A model generated the notes under the pieces. It saw nothing but the letters and a program-made list of their open reading frames with translations, made no database searches and was not told the origin of the DNA. Both the position numbers and the translations under genes were made by a program. 64,000 bases of DNA. It comes from JAHRAW01 sp963693025 (GTDB lineage: Bacteria > Pseudomonadota > Gammaproteobacteria > Arenicellales > Poriferihabitantaceae). Numbering within the stretch: the stretch's first letter is position 1; the number at the start of each line of letters is the position of its first letter. This document shows, in pieces, positions 51,316-60,086 of the stretch. The DNA is taken from contig OY843749.1 in the NCBI GenBank assembly GCA_963693025.1, forward strand, positions 2,852,001 to 2,916,000, given 5' to 3'.

Positions 51316-52884
51316 TTATCTGCGAAACATTTTCAGCATGCGCTGAGTCACCAGAAAGCCGCCGGCGATGTTGATGGACGCCAGCAACAGCGCGAACAGC
51401 GCGAGGTAGCGCCAGTCCGGCGAGTCGGTCTGCAGCAGCGCGCCGATGACGATGATGCTGCTGATTGCGTTGGTGACGCTCATCAGCGGCGTGTGCAGCG
51501 CCGGGGTGACGTTCCAAATCACCTGCCAGCCGACAAAACACGCCAGCACGAACACGATGAAATGATTCATAAACGACGGCGGCGCCACCGCGCCCACGGC
51601 GAGGATGGCGGCGGCGCCGGCGGCGATTCCGGCGAGGGTTGCCCAGGCGCGGCTTCGGTTTTGGGTCGCCGCCGCCGCCGATTCGGCTTTTGCCGGTGTG
51701 GACTTAGACGGTGGCGCGGAGGCGGGCGCTGAAACCGGCGCCGGCGGTGGCGGCCAGGTAATCTCGCCGTTGTGCACGACCGTGGCGCCGCGAATCACTT
51801 GGTCGTCCATATTGACCACCAGATTGCCGTCTTTTTCCGGCGTCAATTCGGCAATCAAGTGGCGTATGTTGGCGGCGTATAACTGGCTCGCCTGCGCCGC
51901 CATTCGCCCCGGCAAATCGGTGTAGCCGATGATGCTGACGCCGTGCCGCTTTGCCACGCCGCCGACTTCGGTCAACTCGCAGTTGCCGCCTTGCTCGGCG
52001 GCGAGGTCTACGATCACGCTGCCGTTTTTCATCGATGCCACCATCTCAGCGGTAATCAGTTTCGGCGCCGGCTTGCCGGGAATCAACGCGGTCGTGATGA
52101 TGATGTCCACCTCGCGCGCTTGCTCGGCGAACAACTTCATTTCCGCCTCGATGAACTGCGCGCTCATGACCTTCGCATAGCCGCCCTCGCCGCTGCCGTC
52201 CTCCTCAAAATCCACCTCCAGAAACTCGGCGTGCATGCTGGCGATTTGCTCGGCGACTTCGGGGCGGGTGTCGAATGCGCGCACCACCGCCCCGAGGCTC
52301 ACCGCCGTGCCGATGGCGGACAGCCCGGCGACGCCGGCGCCGATGACCATCACCGTCGCCGGCGGAATCTTGCCGGCGGCGGTGATTTGCCCGGTGAAGA
52401 AGCGGCCAAAATGCTGCCCGGCTTCCAGCACCGCGCGGTATCCGGCGATGTTCGCCATGGAAGACAGCGCGTCCATTTTTTGCGCGCGCGACAGGCGCGG
52501 AATGGAGTCCATCGACAGCGCCGTGGCGCCCTGTGCTTTGAGGCGCGCGAGCAAGTCGGCGTTCTGCGCCGGTTGGAAAAAACTAATCAGGGTCTTGCCG
52601 GCGGTCAGCAGCGATGCTTCGTCGACGTCCGTTTTACGGCTCCGCCCCGGCAACGGCGGGCGCACCTTGCAAATCACTTGCGCCCGCTCCCAGAGATCGC
52701 GTGCGTCATCGACGATGGTCGCGCCGGCGCGTTGATAGTCGGGGTCGGTGAAGCCGGCGGCAAAACCGGCGCTGCGCTCAATCAACACCTCGTGTCCCAG
52801 CGCAATCAGCCGTGCCGCTTCGTCGGGGACGCAGGCGACGCGCCGCTCGTTTTCATCAACTTCTTTGGGGATTCCGATTTTCAT
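51316..52884 (-). CDS. pntA: NAD(P) transhydrogenase subunit alpha (fused alpha1-alpha2 type)
   Basis: The 522-residue protein joins the cytoplasmic NAD-binding domain (MKIGIPKEVDENERRVACVP start; VMVIGAGVAGLSAIGTAVSL Rossmann motif) to a C-terminal part with about four spans, as in the E. coli-type PntA. An Ala/Pro-rich linker (about residues 380-410) separates them. It is cotranscribed with pntB. The rnr gene runs divergently, starting about 65 bases away. Confidence 0.95.
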   Translation of the reverse strand: MKIGIPKEVDENERRVACVPDEAARLIALGHEVLIERSAGFAAGFTDPDYQRAGATIVDDARDLWERAQVICKVRPPLPGRSRKTDVDEASLLTAGKTLISFFQPAQNADLLARLKAQGATALSMDSIPRLSRAQKMDALSSMANIAGYRAVLEAGQHFGRFFTGQITAAGKIPPATVMVIGAGVAGLSAIGTAVSLGAVVRAFDTRPEVAEQIASMHAEFLEVDFEEDGSGEGGYAKVMSAQFIEAEMKLFAEQAREVDIIITTALIPGKPAPKLITAEMVASMKNGSVIVDLAAEQGGNCELTEVGGVAKRHGVSIIGYTDLPGRMAAQASQLYAANIRHLIAELTPEKDGNLVVNMDDQVIRGATVVHNGEITWPPPPAPVSAPASAPPSKSTPAKAESAAAATQNRSRAWATLAGIAAGAAAILAVGAVAPPSFMNHFIVFVLACFVGWQVIWNVTPALHTPLMSVTNAISSIIVIGALLQTDSPDWRYLALFALLLASINIAGGFLVTQRMLKMFRR

Positions 52885-52949
52885 GCGCGTTTGCTGGTAT
52901 GATTGCCCGGCGGCGCCGCAGGTGCCGCTACTTTACCATCCCATCACCA

Positions 52950-55304
52950 GTGAATACACCTTCCAGCCGGGTCCCAGCGGCGCCCGGCGAGCATCCCCCC
53001 AGCGGTTTTCGCCCGGCGGACGATTCGGGCGTTGCGGTGCCGGCGCGCTTGTTGTTGCTGGAATTTCTCGCCGACACCGCGCGCCCGGTGGCGCTCGCGC
53101 AAATCTGCGAGCACTTCGCGCTCAAACGCAAAGCCGCGCACACGGCGGTCGCCACGCGGCTTGAGCGCATGCGGAGTCAGGGCTTGGTGCTTCAAGACCG
53201 CAAAGGGCGCTATGCGCTGCCGCAGAAAATGGACATCGTGGCGGGGCGGGTCAGCGGCCACGCCAACGGCTACGGTTTCGCGGTGCCGGATGACGGCTCG
53301 GACGACCTGTTCCTGCACCACCGGCAAATGCGAAAGGTGCTGCACGGCGACCGCGTGCTGGTGCGCGTCAAACGCATCGACGAGCGTGGCCGCAAGGAGG
53401 GCGCGGTGATTGAAGTGCTGGTCGAGCCGGAGCGCGAAATCGTCGGGCATTTTCATTTGGAGGGCGGGCTCGGTTTTGTCGAGCCGGATGATTCGCGCTA
53501 CGCCAGGGACATCCCCATCCCCCCCGAACGCCGCAACGGCGCCGAAGCCGGCGACATCGTGGTCGCCCGAATCATACGCCACCCGGTGGAGCATGGCCAC
53601 GCGGTCGGCGACATCGTGGAAGTGATGGGCAGGCAACTGGAGCCGGGTATGGAGACGAATATCGCCATTCGCAAGCACGGCATCCCCGGTGAATGGTCCC
53701 CCGAAGTGAAAGCGCAACTGGCGAAAATGCGCGGCGAGTTGCGCGCCGTCACCGTCAATCCCGAAAAAGACGCGCGCGCGCCGAGCGAGCGCAAGCGGCG
53801 CGACCTCCGCGCTCTGCCGCTGGTGACCATCGACGGCGAAGACGCCAGAGACTTTGACGATGCGGTGTATTGCGAGCAGCGCGCCGACGGCTGGCGGTTG
53901 CTGGTGGCCATCGCCGATGTCAGCCACTATGTACGCGCCGGCACCGCGCTCGACCGCGAAGCGCTCAAGCGCGGCAACTCGGTGTATTTCCCCAACCGCG
54001 TCGTGCCGATGTTGCCGAAGGAACTCTCCAACGGCATCTGCTCGCTCAACCCCGAAGAAGACCGCTACTGCATGGTCTGCGATATGCGCCTGAGCGCGCA
54101 CGGCGAAATCGGCGAATATGAATTCTATCCGGGCATCATGCACTCGCAGGCGCGGCTGACCTACACCCTCGTCAACCGCATCGTCGAGCAGCGCGACGCC
54201 GACCTGCGCCAACGCTGGCAGCGGGTGACGCCGCATCTGGATGCGCTGCACGCGCTCTCGCAGCAGTTGCTCGTGCAGCGGCGCAAGCGCGGCAGCATCG
54301 ATTTTGAATTCCCCGAGGCGTATATTGAGTTCGACAAGCAGCAGAAAATCCGCCGCATCTCCATTCGCCGCCGCAATCAGGCGCACCGCCTCATTGAAGA
54401 ATGCATGCTGGCGGCGAACCTGTGCGCGGCGCGCTATTTGCAACAGCATCTGGGCAAGCGCGCGATTTACCGCAACCACCGCGGTCCGAGCAGCGAGTCG
54501 CTGGGCGAGTTGCGGCGTTTTCTCGGCGGGATGGGGCTCACCCTCGGCGGCGGCGAGCAACCGCAGGCAATCGACTACGCCCGGCTGGTGGACACAGTCG
54601 CGGCGCAGCCGGAAATTGCGCCGGTGGTGCAAATGCTGTTGCTCCGCAGCCTGAGCCAAGCCGAATACGGCACCGAGCAAGCCGGGCATTTCGCGCTGTC
54701 GTATCCGGTCTACACCCACTTCACTTCACCGATTCGGCGATACAGCGACCTCATCGTGCACCGCCAAATCCGCCAACTGCTCGACGGCAAACGTGCGCAG
54801 TCGCAACCGCAACCGGTCGCGCCGGACGACAACAGTTTTGAGAAAATCGCCGAGCAATGCTCGTTCACCGAGCGGCGCGCGGACGATGCGAGCCGCGATG
54901 TGGTCGCGTGGTTGAAAGCCGAATATATGCAAGACAAAATCGGCGAGCAGTTTGACGGGGTGATTTCCGGGGTGAAGGAATTCGGCGTGTTCGTGCAACT
55001 CAACGACATTTTCATCGACGGCTTGGTGCACGTGACCGGACTCGGCGACGACTACTATCACTTCGACCCGCTGCGCTTCCAACTCACCGGCGAGCGCACC
55101 GGCAAGCGCTTCCGGCTCGGCGATAAATTGCGCGTCAGCGTCTCGCGCGTCAGCCTTGAAGACGCGAAAATTGACTTTGAGTTATGCGGCGGCGGCGCTG
55201 GTGACGGCGGCGGTGCGCGGAAGCCAACCCGAGGCGGCAAGAAAAAACATCGTGGCGCAAGAACAGGAAAAGCCAAAAAAGCCGGCAAGCGACAACGGCG
55301 CTGA
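52950..55304 (+). CDS. rnr: Ribonuclease R
   Basis: The frame extends upstream into the pntA region. I place the start at the GTG at 52950, giving 784 residues; the exact start is uncertain. Visible domains are an N-terminal helix-turn-helix (about 25-85), two cold-shock domains, and the RNB catalytic domain with TIDGEDARDFDDAVYCEQRA (metal-binding aspartates). The C-terminal S1 domain (FDGVISGVKEFGVFVQLND) is followed by a Lys/Arg/Gly-rich tail. It degrades structured RNA 3' to 5'. The downstream rlmB starts inside its 3' end. Confidence 0.95.
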   Translation: MNTPSSRVPAAPGEHPPSGFRPADDSGVAVPARLLLLEFLADTARPVALAQICEHFALKRKAAHTAVATRLERMRSQGLVLQDRKGRYALPQKMDIVAGRVSGHANGYGFAVPDDGSDDLFLHHRQMRKVLHGDRVLVRVKRIDERGRKEGAVIEVLVEPEREIVGHFHLEGGLGFVEPDDSRYARDIPIPPERRNGAEAGDIVVARIIRHPVEHGHAVGDIVEVMGRQLEPGMETNIAIRKHGIPGEWSPEVKAQLAKMRGELRAVTVNPEKDARAPSERKRRDLRALPLVTIDGEDARDFDDAVYCEQRADGWRLLVAIADVSHYVRAGTALDREALKRGNSVYFPNRVVPMLPKELSNGICSLNPEEDRYCMVCDMRLSAHGEIGEYEFYPGIMHSQARLTYTLVNRIVEQRDADLRQRWQRVTPHLDALHALSQQLLVQRRKRGSIDFEFPEAYIEFDKQQKIRRISIRRRNQAHRLIEECMLAANLCAARYLQQHLGKRAIYRNHRGPSSESLGELRRFLGGMGLTLGGGEQPQAIDYARLVDTVAAQPEIAPVVQMLLLRSLSQAEYGTEQAGHFALSYPVYTHFTSPIRRYSDLIVHRQIRQLLDGKRAQSQPQPVAPDDNSFEKIAEQCSFTERRADDASRDVVAWLKAEYMQDKIGEQFDGVISGVKEFGVFVQLNDIFIDGLVHVTGLGDDYYHFDPLRFQLTGERTGKRFRLGDKLRVSVSRVSLEDAKIDFELCGGGAGDGGGARKPTRGGKKKHRGARTGKAKKAGKRQRR

Positions 55305-56073
55305 GGAAATCGTCTGCGGTTTTCACGCGGTTCAGTCGGCGTTGGCGAGGGCGGGCGCGGATGCGACTGTGATTGAAGTGCTAATCGACCGCCGCCGACG
55401 CGACGGTCGGGGAAAGCAGTTGCAGCGCGACCTCGTGAAAGCGGGCATTGTTTTCCGCCTAGTCGCGCGCGAGCAACTGGAGCGCCTGTCGCGCGGCGTC
55501 AAGCATCAGGGCGTGCTCGCCCGCGTGCGCCGTTCCGCGTCCGCTAAGTCCGCTTCTGGTGCAACCCATTCGCCGACCGAGCCCAACCTATACCGCCTGT
55601 TGGAGCAACTAGACCACCCGCCGTTGCTGCTAATCCTCGACCAAGTTCAAGACCCGCACAACCTCGGCGCCTGCCTACGCACCGCCGCCGGCGCGGGCGC
55701 GGATGCGGTAATTCTGCCAAAAGACCGCGCCTGCCCGGTAACCCCCGCAGTCACCCGCGTGGCGGCGGGCGCGGTCGGCAAAGTGCCGCTGTTCTACGTC
55801 CCCAACCTGGCGCGCACGCTAGAAAATTTACAACAACTCGGGGTCTGGATGACCGGCGGCGACGACCGCGCCGAGCGCACCCTATACGAAGTAGACTTCA
55901 CCCCCGCCACCGCCATCGTCATGGGCGCCGAAGGAAGCGGCCTACGCCGCCTAACACGACAAGGCTGCGACCAACTGGCAAGAATTCCAATGCCCGGCGG
56001 CGTATCCAGCCTAAACGTATCAGTCGCCACCGGCTTGTTTTTATTTGAGGCGCTTAGGCAGAGGCAGGGGTAG
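55252..56073 (+). CDS. rlmB: 23S rRNA 2'-O-ribose methyltransferase (SpoU/TrmH family)
   Basis: The frame is open from 55156, but the substrate-binding domain (EEIVCGFHAVQSALARAG) suggests a start at the GTG at 55252, giving 273 residues and a 53-base overlap with rnr. The SPOUT knot motifs LILDQVQDPHNLGACLRTAA, AIVMGAEGSGLRRLTRQ and IPMPGGVSSLNVSVATG are complete. RlmB methylates G2251 of 23S rRNA in E. coli. The pair rnr-rlmB is conserved in gammaproteobacteria. Confidence 0.92.
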   Translation: MAQEQEKPKKPASDNGAEEIVCGFHAVQSALARAGADATVIEVLIDRRRRDGRGKQLQRDLVKAGIVFRLVAREQLERLSRGVKHQGVLARVRRSASAKSASGATHSPTEPNLYRLLEQLDHPPLLLILDQVQDPHNLGACLRTAAGAGADAVILPKDRACPVTPAVTRVAAGAVGKVPLFYVPNLARTLENLQQLGVWMTGGDDRAERTLYEVDFTPATAIVMGAEGSGLRRLTRQGCDQLARIPMPGGVSSLNVSVATGLFLFEALRQRQG

Positions 56074-56107
56074 TTGGTGGGGGCAACCACTTCGTCATTC
56101 CCAACAA

Positions 56108-56528
56108 CTCGTCTCTCGAGCGTTAGTGTCCGTTTGCCGCCGCACCCCCGACTTCGTCATTCTCGAGCGTTAGTGTCCGTTGCCGCCGCGCTTTTTCTTT
56201 TAAGCGGCGGCTTACGGACACTTGCGTCCTCGGGAATCTCCCTAAGATTGGCACGGATTCAAACAAAGCGAGCGAAGCAGGCGGCGAGTAAGCCGCCATT
56301 CCCGCAATCTTTTGAGCGGGAATGACGGCTTTGTTGGAATTCACGGTAGACTTATGGAGATTGCGCGTATCATCCCTGATACGCGCCCTTCGGGCTACGC
56401 GAAAATCCGCTCCCGGCGGATTTTTCCCGAGGTCGTAAGCGCCCGTAAGCCGCTACGCGGCAACGGGCGCTAACGCTCGAGAATGACGAAGTTGCGGCTC
56501 CTTATTTTTCTATCGTTCGAGAATGACG
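56108..56528. repeat. Modular palindrome with two hairpin ends, interrupted by a 63-bp double hairpin
   Basis: After a partial terminus (56108), a copy spans 56155-56488 with left GTGTCCG and right GCGCCCG hairpins. Its right inner arm is split between GGAGATT and CCCGAGG by a foreign 63-bp segment. A reverse A-type end follows up to 56528. Confidence 0.9.
56363..56425. repeat. Nested 63-bp double-hairpin insert inside a modular palindrome
   Basis: GCGCGTATCA/TGATACGCGC form a perfect 10-bp stem with a TCCC loop (56363-56386), and AAAATCCGC/GCGGATTTT form a 9-bp stem at 56402-56424 followed by T. The sequence interrupts an otherwise regular inner arm, so it inserted after the palindrome was in place. 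The second stem looks like a bidirectional terminator. Confidence 0.75.
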
Positions 56529-56534
56529 GGGTAG

Positions 56535-57725
56535 TCACTCAAACAACCCCGCATACTCCCCATACCCCTCCGCCTGCAACTCCCCCGCCGCAATAAACCG
56601 CAAAGAAGCCGAGTTAATACAATACCGCAACCCAGTCGGCGCGGGTCCGTCGTTGAACAAATGCCCTAAGTGCGAGTCGCCGTATTTGCTGCGCACTTCA
56701 ACGCGCGGAAAAATCAACTTGTAGTCGGTCTTCTGCACCAAAAACTGCTCGTCCAGCGGCCTGCTGAAACTGGGCCAGCCGGTGCCGGAGCGAAACTTGT
56801 CGGTGGAAGAAAACAACGGCTCGCCGGACACAATATCCACATAAATGCCCGCCTGTTTGTTGTCCCAGAATTCATTGCGAAAAGGCGGCTCGGTGCCTTC
56901 GTGCTGGGTCACCTGATACTGCATCTCGGTCAATGTCTGTTTAAGTTCCGAATCATCCGGCTTGCCATACGGACTATCCCCCGCGTCCGCCCCAACATCA
57001 TCCGCATCATCCGCCGACCAGACCGCATGCAACTCCTCCCCCCAAATCTTCTCAAGAAACTGGTCACGCCCCGACCCATGCCGGTAAATCTTATAGCGAT
57101 AAGGATTGGTCTTGTAATAGTCCTGATGATAATGCTCGGCTTCGTAGAACGTCTGCGCCTCGGTAATCTCAATCGTCACCGGGCGGTCGAAGCGCCCCGA
57201 CGCTTGCAGTTGGTCGCGCGAAGCGGTCGCCAGCGTTTTTTCGCGCTCGTTGTGATAGAAAATCGCCGGGCGATACATACTGCCGCGGTCGACGAATTGT
57301 CCGGCGGAGTCGGTCGGGTCGATTTCCCGCCAGAAGTAATGCAGCAATCCCTCAAACGAAATCACCGCGGGGTCGTAGTGAACCTGCACCGCCTCGGTGT
57401 GCCCGGTGCCGCCGCCGCCGACCTGCGGGTAGGTGGGGTTTTTCGTATGCCCGGCGGTGTAGCCCGAGACGACATCGTGGACGCCGTCGATTTTTTCAAA
57501 GGTGGACTCGGTGCACCAAAAGCAACCGCCCGCGAGTGTGGCGACGGACAGCGCCGGCGCATCGGCGGCGGCGGCGGTTTCGGTTTCGGTGTTGGTTTCG
57601 GTTTCGGTGTTGGTTTGCGTCTCCGCCTCGGCGGTGCGGACGGCGGGGGCGGGGCGGTCAAGCGACGCCCACAGCAACACGGCGATGGCGGCGACGGCGA
57701 TGCCGGCGGTAACAAGTCGTTTCAT
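56535..57725 (-). CDS. msrAB: Fused peptide-methionine sulfoxide reductase MsrA-MsrB
   Basis: The 396-residue protein starts with a hydrophobic anchor or signal (LVTAGIAVAAIAVLLWASL) and a Glu/Thr-rich linker, so it acts outside the cytoplasm. The MsrA domain (about 63-225) has the catalytic cysteine in GGCFWCTESTFEKIDG. The MsrB domain (about 270-390) has FRSGTGWPSF and the catalytic cysteine in LRYCINSASLRF; the zinc-binding CxxC pairs of some MsrB proteins are absent. It repairs S- and R-methionine sulfoxides in envelope proteins. Confidence 0.95.
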   Translation of the reverse strand: MKRLVTAGIAVAAIAVLLWASLDRPAPAVRTAEAETQTNTETETNTETETAAAADAPALSVATLAGGCFWCTESTFEKIDGVHDVVSGYTAGHTKNPTYPQVGGGGTGHTEAVQVHYDPAVISFEGLLHYFWREIDPTDSAGQFVDRGSMYRPAIFYHNEREKTLATASRDQLQASGRFDRPVTIEITEAQTFYEAEHYHQDYYKTNPYRYKIYRHGSGRDQFLEKIWGEELHAVWSADDADDVGADAGDSPYGKPDDSELKQTLTEMQYQVTQHEGTEPPFRNEFWDNKQAGIYVDIVSGEPLFSSTDKFRSGTGWPSFSRPLDEQFLVQKTDYKLIFPRVEVRSKYGDSHLGHLFNDGPAPTGLRYCINSASLRFIAAGELQAEGYGEYAGLFE

Positions 57726-57872
57726 TTTTGCGCTCGCAGGTTGTGGGATTTGCCTATTATAGAGTCATCAACCCGCTAAAAGTCAAATATTCGCCGTGCG
57801 CAGGCGGGCATTTGCGCCGGCTTTGCGTTAGCATTCGCGGTTATCCACGGGTTTATTCATCGGGAAAACGCC

Positions 57873-58616
57873 ATGCCATCCGCAACGCCAATCTACCTCG
57901 GCGTCAACGTCGACCACGTAGCCACCATCCGCCAAGCGCGCGGAACCGACTACCCCGACCCGGTGGAAATCGCGCTGCAAGCCGAAGAAGCCGGCGCCGA
58001 CGGCATCACCATGCACCTGCGCGAAGACCGCCGCCACGTCATCGAAGCCGACATCGAGCGCATGGCACAGCGCACGCGCACCAAACTCAACATGGAAATG
58101 GCGGCAACCGATGAAATGCGCGACATCGCCCTCCGCGTCAAACCCGCCGACGCCTGCATCGTGCCCGAACGCCGCGTGGAACTGACCACCGAAGGCGGGC
58201 TGGACGTAGTCCGCCACCGCGACCCAATAACCGACCTCGTCGCCGCCTTCAACGAAGCCGGCATCCGCACCTCCCTATTCATCGACCCCGACCCAAAACA
58301 AATCGAAGCCACCTGCAAAACCGGCGCCCCCGCCATAGAACTACACACCGGAGAATACGCCAACGCCCAAACCCCCGCCGACCTCCGCCACCACCTAACC
58401 AAAATAACCACCGCCACCCACCACGCCCACCAAGCGGGTCTAATCGTCAACGCGGGCCACGGCCTACACTACACCAACACCCAACCCGTCGCCGCCCTCC
58501 CCGAAATCCACGAACTAAACATAGGCCACGCCATAGTGGCGCGTGCTATAGCCGTTGGTTTTCCAAGGGCGGTGGGGGAGATGAAGCGGTTGATGGTGGG
58601 GGCGAGGGTGGGGTGA
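57873..58616 (+). CDS. pdxJ: Pyridoxine 5'-phosphate synthase
   Basis: The 247-residue TIM-barrel enzyme has the family start LGVNVDHVATIRQARGTDYP, GADGITMHLREDRRHV, and the C-terminal NAGHGLHYTN and ELNIGHAIVARAIAVG. It condenses 1-deoxyxylulose 5-phosphate and 3-amino-2-oxopropyl phosphate to pyridoxine 5'-phosphate. It stands alone here, divergent from msrAB; in many relatives it follows recO. Confidence 0.96.
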   Translation: MPSATPIYLGVNVDHVATIRQARGTDYPDPVEIALQAEEAGADGITMHLREDRRHVIEADIERMAQRTRTKLNMEMAATDEMRDIALRVKPADACIVPERRVELTTEGGLDVVRHRDPITDLVAAFNEAGIRTSLFIDPDPKQIEATCKTGAPAIELHTGEYANAQTPADLRHHLTKITTATHHAHQAGLIVNAGHGLHYTNTQPVAALPEIHELNIGHAIVARAIAVGFPRAVGEMKRLMVGARVG

Positions 58617-58647
58617 GGGGGGGTGCCCGCCGTCATTCCACCTACTC

Positions 58648-58970
58648 CGTCATTCTCGAGCGTTAGTGTCCGTTGCCGCCCTCCCGACTCCGTCATTCTC
58701 GAGCGTTAGTGTCCGTTGCCGCCGCGCCTTTTCTTTTAAGCGGCGGCTTACCGGACACTTGCGTCCTCGGGAATCTCCCTAAGGTTGGCACGGACTTGAA
58801 CAAAGCGGGCGAAGCAGGCGGCGGGTAAGCCGCCGTTTTTGTGGTCTTTTGGGCGGGGGCTTTGGTGAAGTCCACGGTAGACTTAGGGAGATTCCCGAGG
58901 TCGTAAGCGCCCGTAAGCCGCCGCAAGAAGAAGCGCGGCGGCAAACGGGCGCTAACGCTCGAGAATGACG
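58648..58970. repeat. Modular palindrome with two hairpin ends
   Basis: A partial terminus at 58648 is followed by a full copy from 58691. The right hairpin combines GCGCCCG-type arms with the GCCGCCGC inner stem normally seen with GTGTCCG arms, a second kind of hybrid. Confidence 0.88.
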
Positions 58971-59016
58971 AAGTAGGGGGAATGGCGAGTTGTAGGGCGA
59001 AAACCGCCGGATCCGG

Positions 59017-59133
59017 CTATTCAGGCGGGTCTTTGCGGGCGCGGCGGCGGTCGTCGAGATGAAACGAAATCCACAACGGCACGACGGCGATTAATGCGCC
59101 GATGACAGCAGCCCAGCCTGGTTCAATGTCCAT
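59017..59133 (-). CDS. Tiny membrane protein, family 1, copy A
   Basis: A 38-codon frame reading MDIEPGWAAVIGALIAVVPL, then a short basic tail ending DRRRARKDPPE. One predicted span (about residues 8-23) is followed by a cytoplasmic basic tail. It is nearly the same as the frame at 59162-59278; the changes leave the frame open, which supports real coding. No convincing ribosome-binding site is seen. Function unknown. Confidence 0.55.
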   Translation of the reverse strand: MDIEPGWAAVIGALIAVVPLWISFHLDDRRRARKDPPE

Positions 59134-59161
59134 CTAGAGTGGGGTTTTCCGCCGGAAACGG

Positions 59162-59278
59162 CTATTCGGGCGGGTCTTTGCGCGCGCGGCGACGGTCATC
59201 AAGATGGAACGAAATTGCGAGTGGCACGACGGCAACTAGCGCCACGATGACTGCAGCCCAACCGGGATCAATGTCCAT
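59162..59278 (-). CDS. Tiny membrane protein, family 1, copy B
   Basis: A 38-residue protein, MDIDPGWAAVIVALVAVVPL followed by AISFHLDDRRRARKDPPE. GAGGT lies six bases before the ATG on the minus strand, a good ribosome-binding site. It is a tandem paralogue of copy A. The stop codon is followed by GCCGTTTCCGGCGG, which recurs after most members of this cluster and can pair with the CCCGCC before the stop. Confidence 0.6.
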   Translation of the reverse strand: MDIDPGWAAVIVALVAVVPLAISFHLDDRRRARKDPPE

Positions 59279-59282
59279 TGTG

Positions 59283-59453
59283 TTACCTCTTCGGAGTGGA
59301 ACAAAAAATGATGTAGATGCCGATGACCGCCAAGAATGCGCCCGAGATAACTCCGGTGTCGCCGGTGAATACGCTGACAATGCCAGCAGCAACACAAACA
59401 ACACCTACGTTGCAACCCGCGCGTCTGCGTTCAAGGATGTGGTCGTCAGACAT
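59283..59453 (-). CDS. Tiny membrane protein with two predicted spans
   Basis: A 56-residue frame starts MSDDHILERRRAGCNVG and has two hydrophobic stretches (VGVVCVAAGIVSVF and GVISGAFLAVIGIYIIF) separated by a short loop. It ends four bases before copy B starts, so the two may be co-transcribed. I do not recognise it; the two-span layout would suit a holin-like or small structural membrane protein, but nothing proves that. Confidence 0.5.
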   Translation of the reverse strand: MSDDHILERRRAGCNVGVVCVAAGIVSVFTGDTGVISGAFLAVIGIYIIFCSTPKR

Positions 59454-59484
59454 CAGAAGTGGAGTGTAGCAGATTTTACGAGAG

Positions 59485-59590
59485 CGTGGCACGGGCTTCG
59501 ATAAAGTCCACGCCAGCCTTAGAAAGATTCCCGAGGTCGTAAGCGCCCGTAAGCCGCTACGCGGCAACGGGCGCTAACGCTCGAATGACG
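59485..59590. repeat. Modular palindrome, right half only
   Basis: Part of the core, the inner arm (TTAGAAAGATTCCC, one change) and a GCGCCCG-type hairpin end are present. The terminus is eroded to CTCGAATGACG. Confidence 0.8.
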
Positions 59591-59634
59591 AAGTGGGTGA
59601 GCGCCTCGAATTCCCCGCCGAACGGCGAAAACGG

Positions 59635-59748
59635 CTATTCGGGCGGTTTTTTGCGGCGGAAGTGTCGCGCCACAGAATCGAGCTGGGAAAGCATCAAGAC
59701 TGCGAGGGCTGCGCCGACGACTAGCAAAGCAATTCCGGCTGGAGTCAT
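59635..59748 (-). CDS. Tiny membrane protein, family 2, copy A
   Basis: A 37-residue frame, MTPAGIALLVVGAALAVLML then SQLDSVARHFRRKKPPE. One span (about residues 4-20) and a basic tail. Its last residues (RRK.PPE and stop) and the DNA after the stop match family 1, although the N-terminal parts differ. Confidence 0.55.
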   Translation of the reverse strand: MTPAGIALLVVGAALAVLMLSQLDSVARHFRRKKPPE

Positions 59749-59807
59749 TTGTCAGTTCTCGATTACGGATATAAAAATTAACGCCGCTCATTCCCCGCCG
59801 GAAACGG

Positions 59808-59921
59808 CTATTCGGGCGGGTTTTTGCGTCGGAAGTGTCGCGCCACAGAATCGAGTTGGGAAAGCAGCAAGATTGAATACACTACCGCAAAGCAGAGCAG
59901 GGCTATTCCAGTTGGGGTCAT
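59808..59921 (-). CDS. Tiny membrane protein, family 2, copy B
   Basis: A 37-residue protein starting MTPTGIALLCFAVVYSILLL with the same tail SQLDSVARHFRRKNPPE as copy A. Tail and start are conserved while the span differs in sequence but stays hydrophobic, as expected of a selected membrane segment. GAGGACG lies about eight bases before the ATG. A longer in-frame start exists at 60002. Confidence 0.6.
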   Translation of the reverse strand: MTPTGIALLCFAVVYSILLLSQLDSVARHFRRKNPPE

Positions 59922-60086
59922 TGGTCGTCGTCCTCGATAATGGATAAAAGAATCAGAGCAATTCCGGCCAATCTCGCGGAGCAGAGGTTTGTTGACTTTC
60001 ATGCCGGGCAGTATAGCACGTTAATTCTTGCCTGCAAGCCGCCCCCCGCCGTCATTCCCACCCCCGCCGCCATTCCCGCCCCCCGC

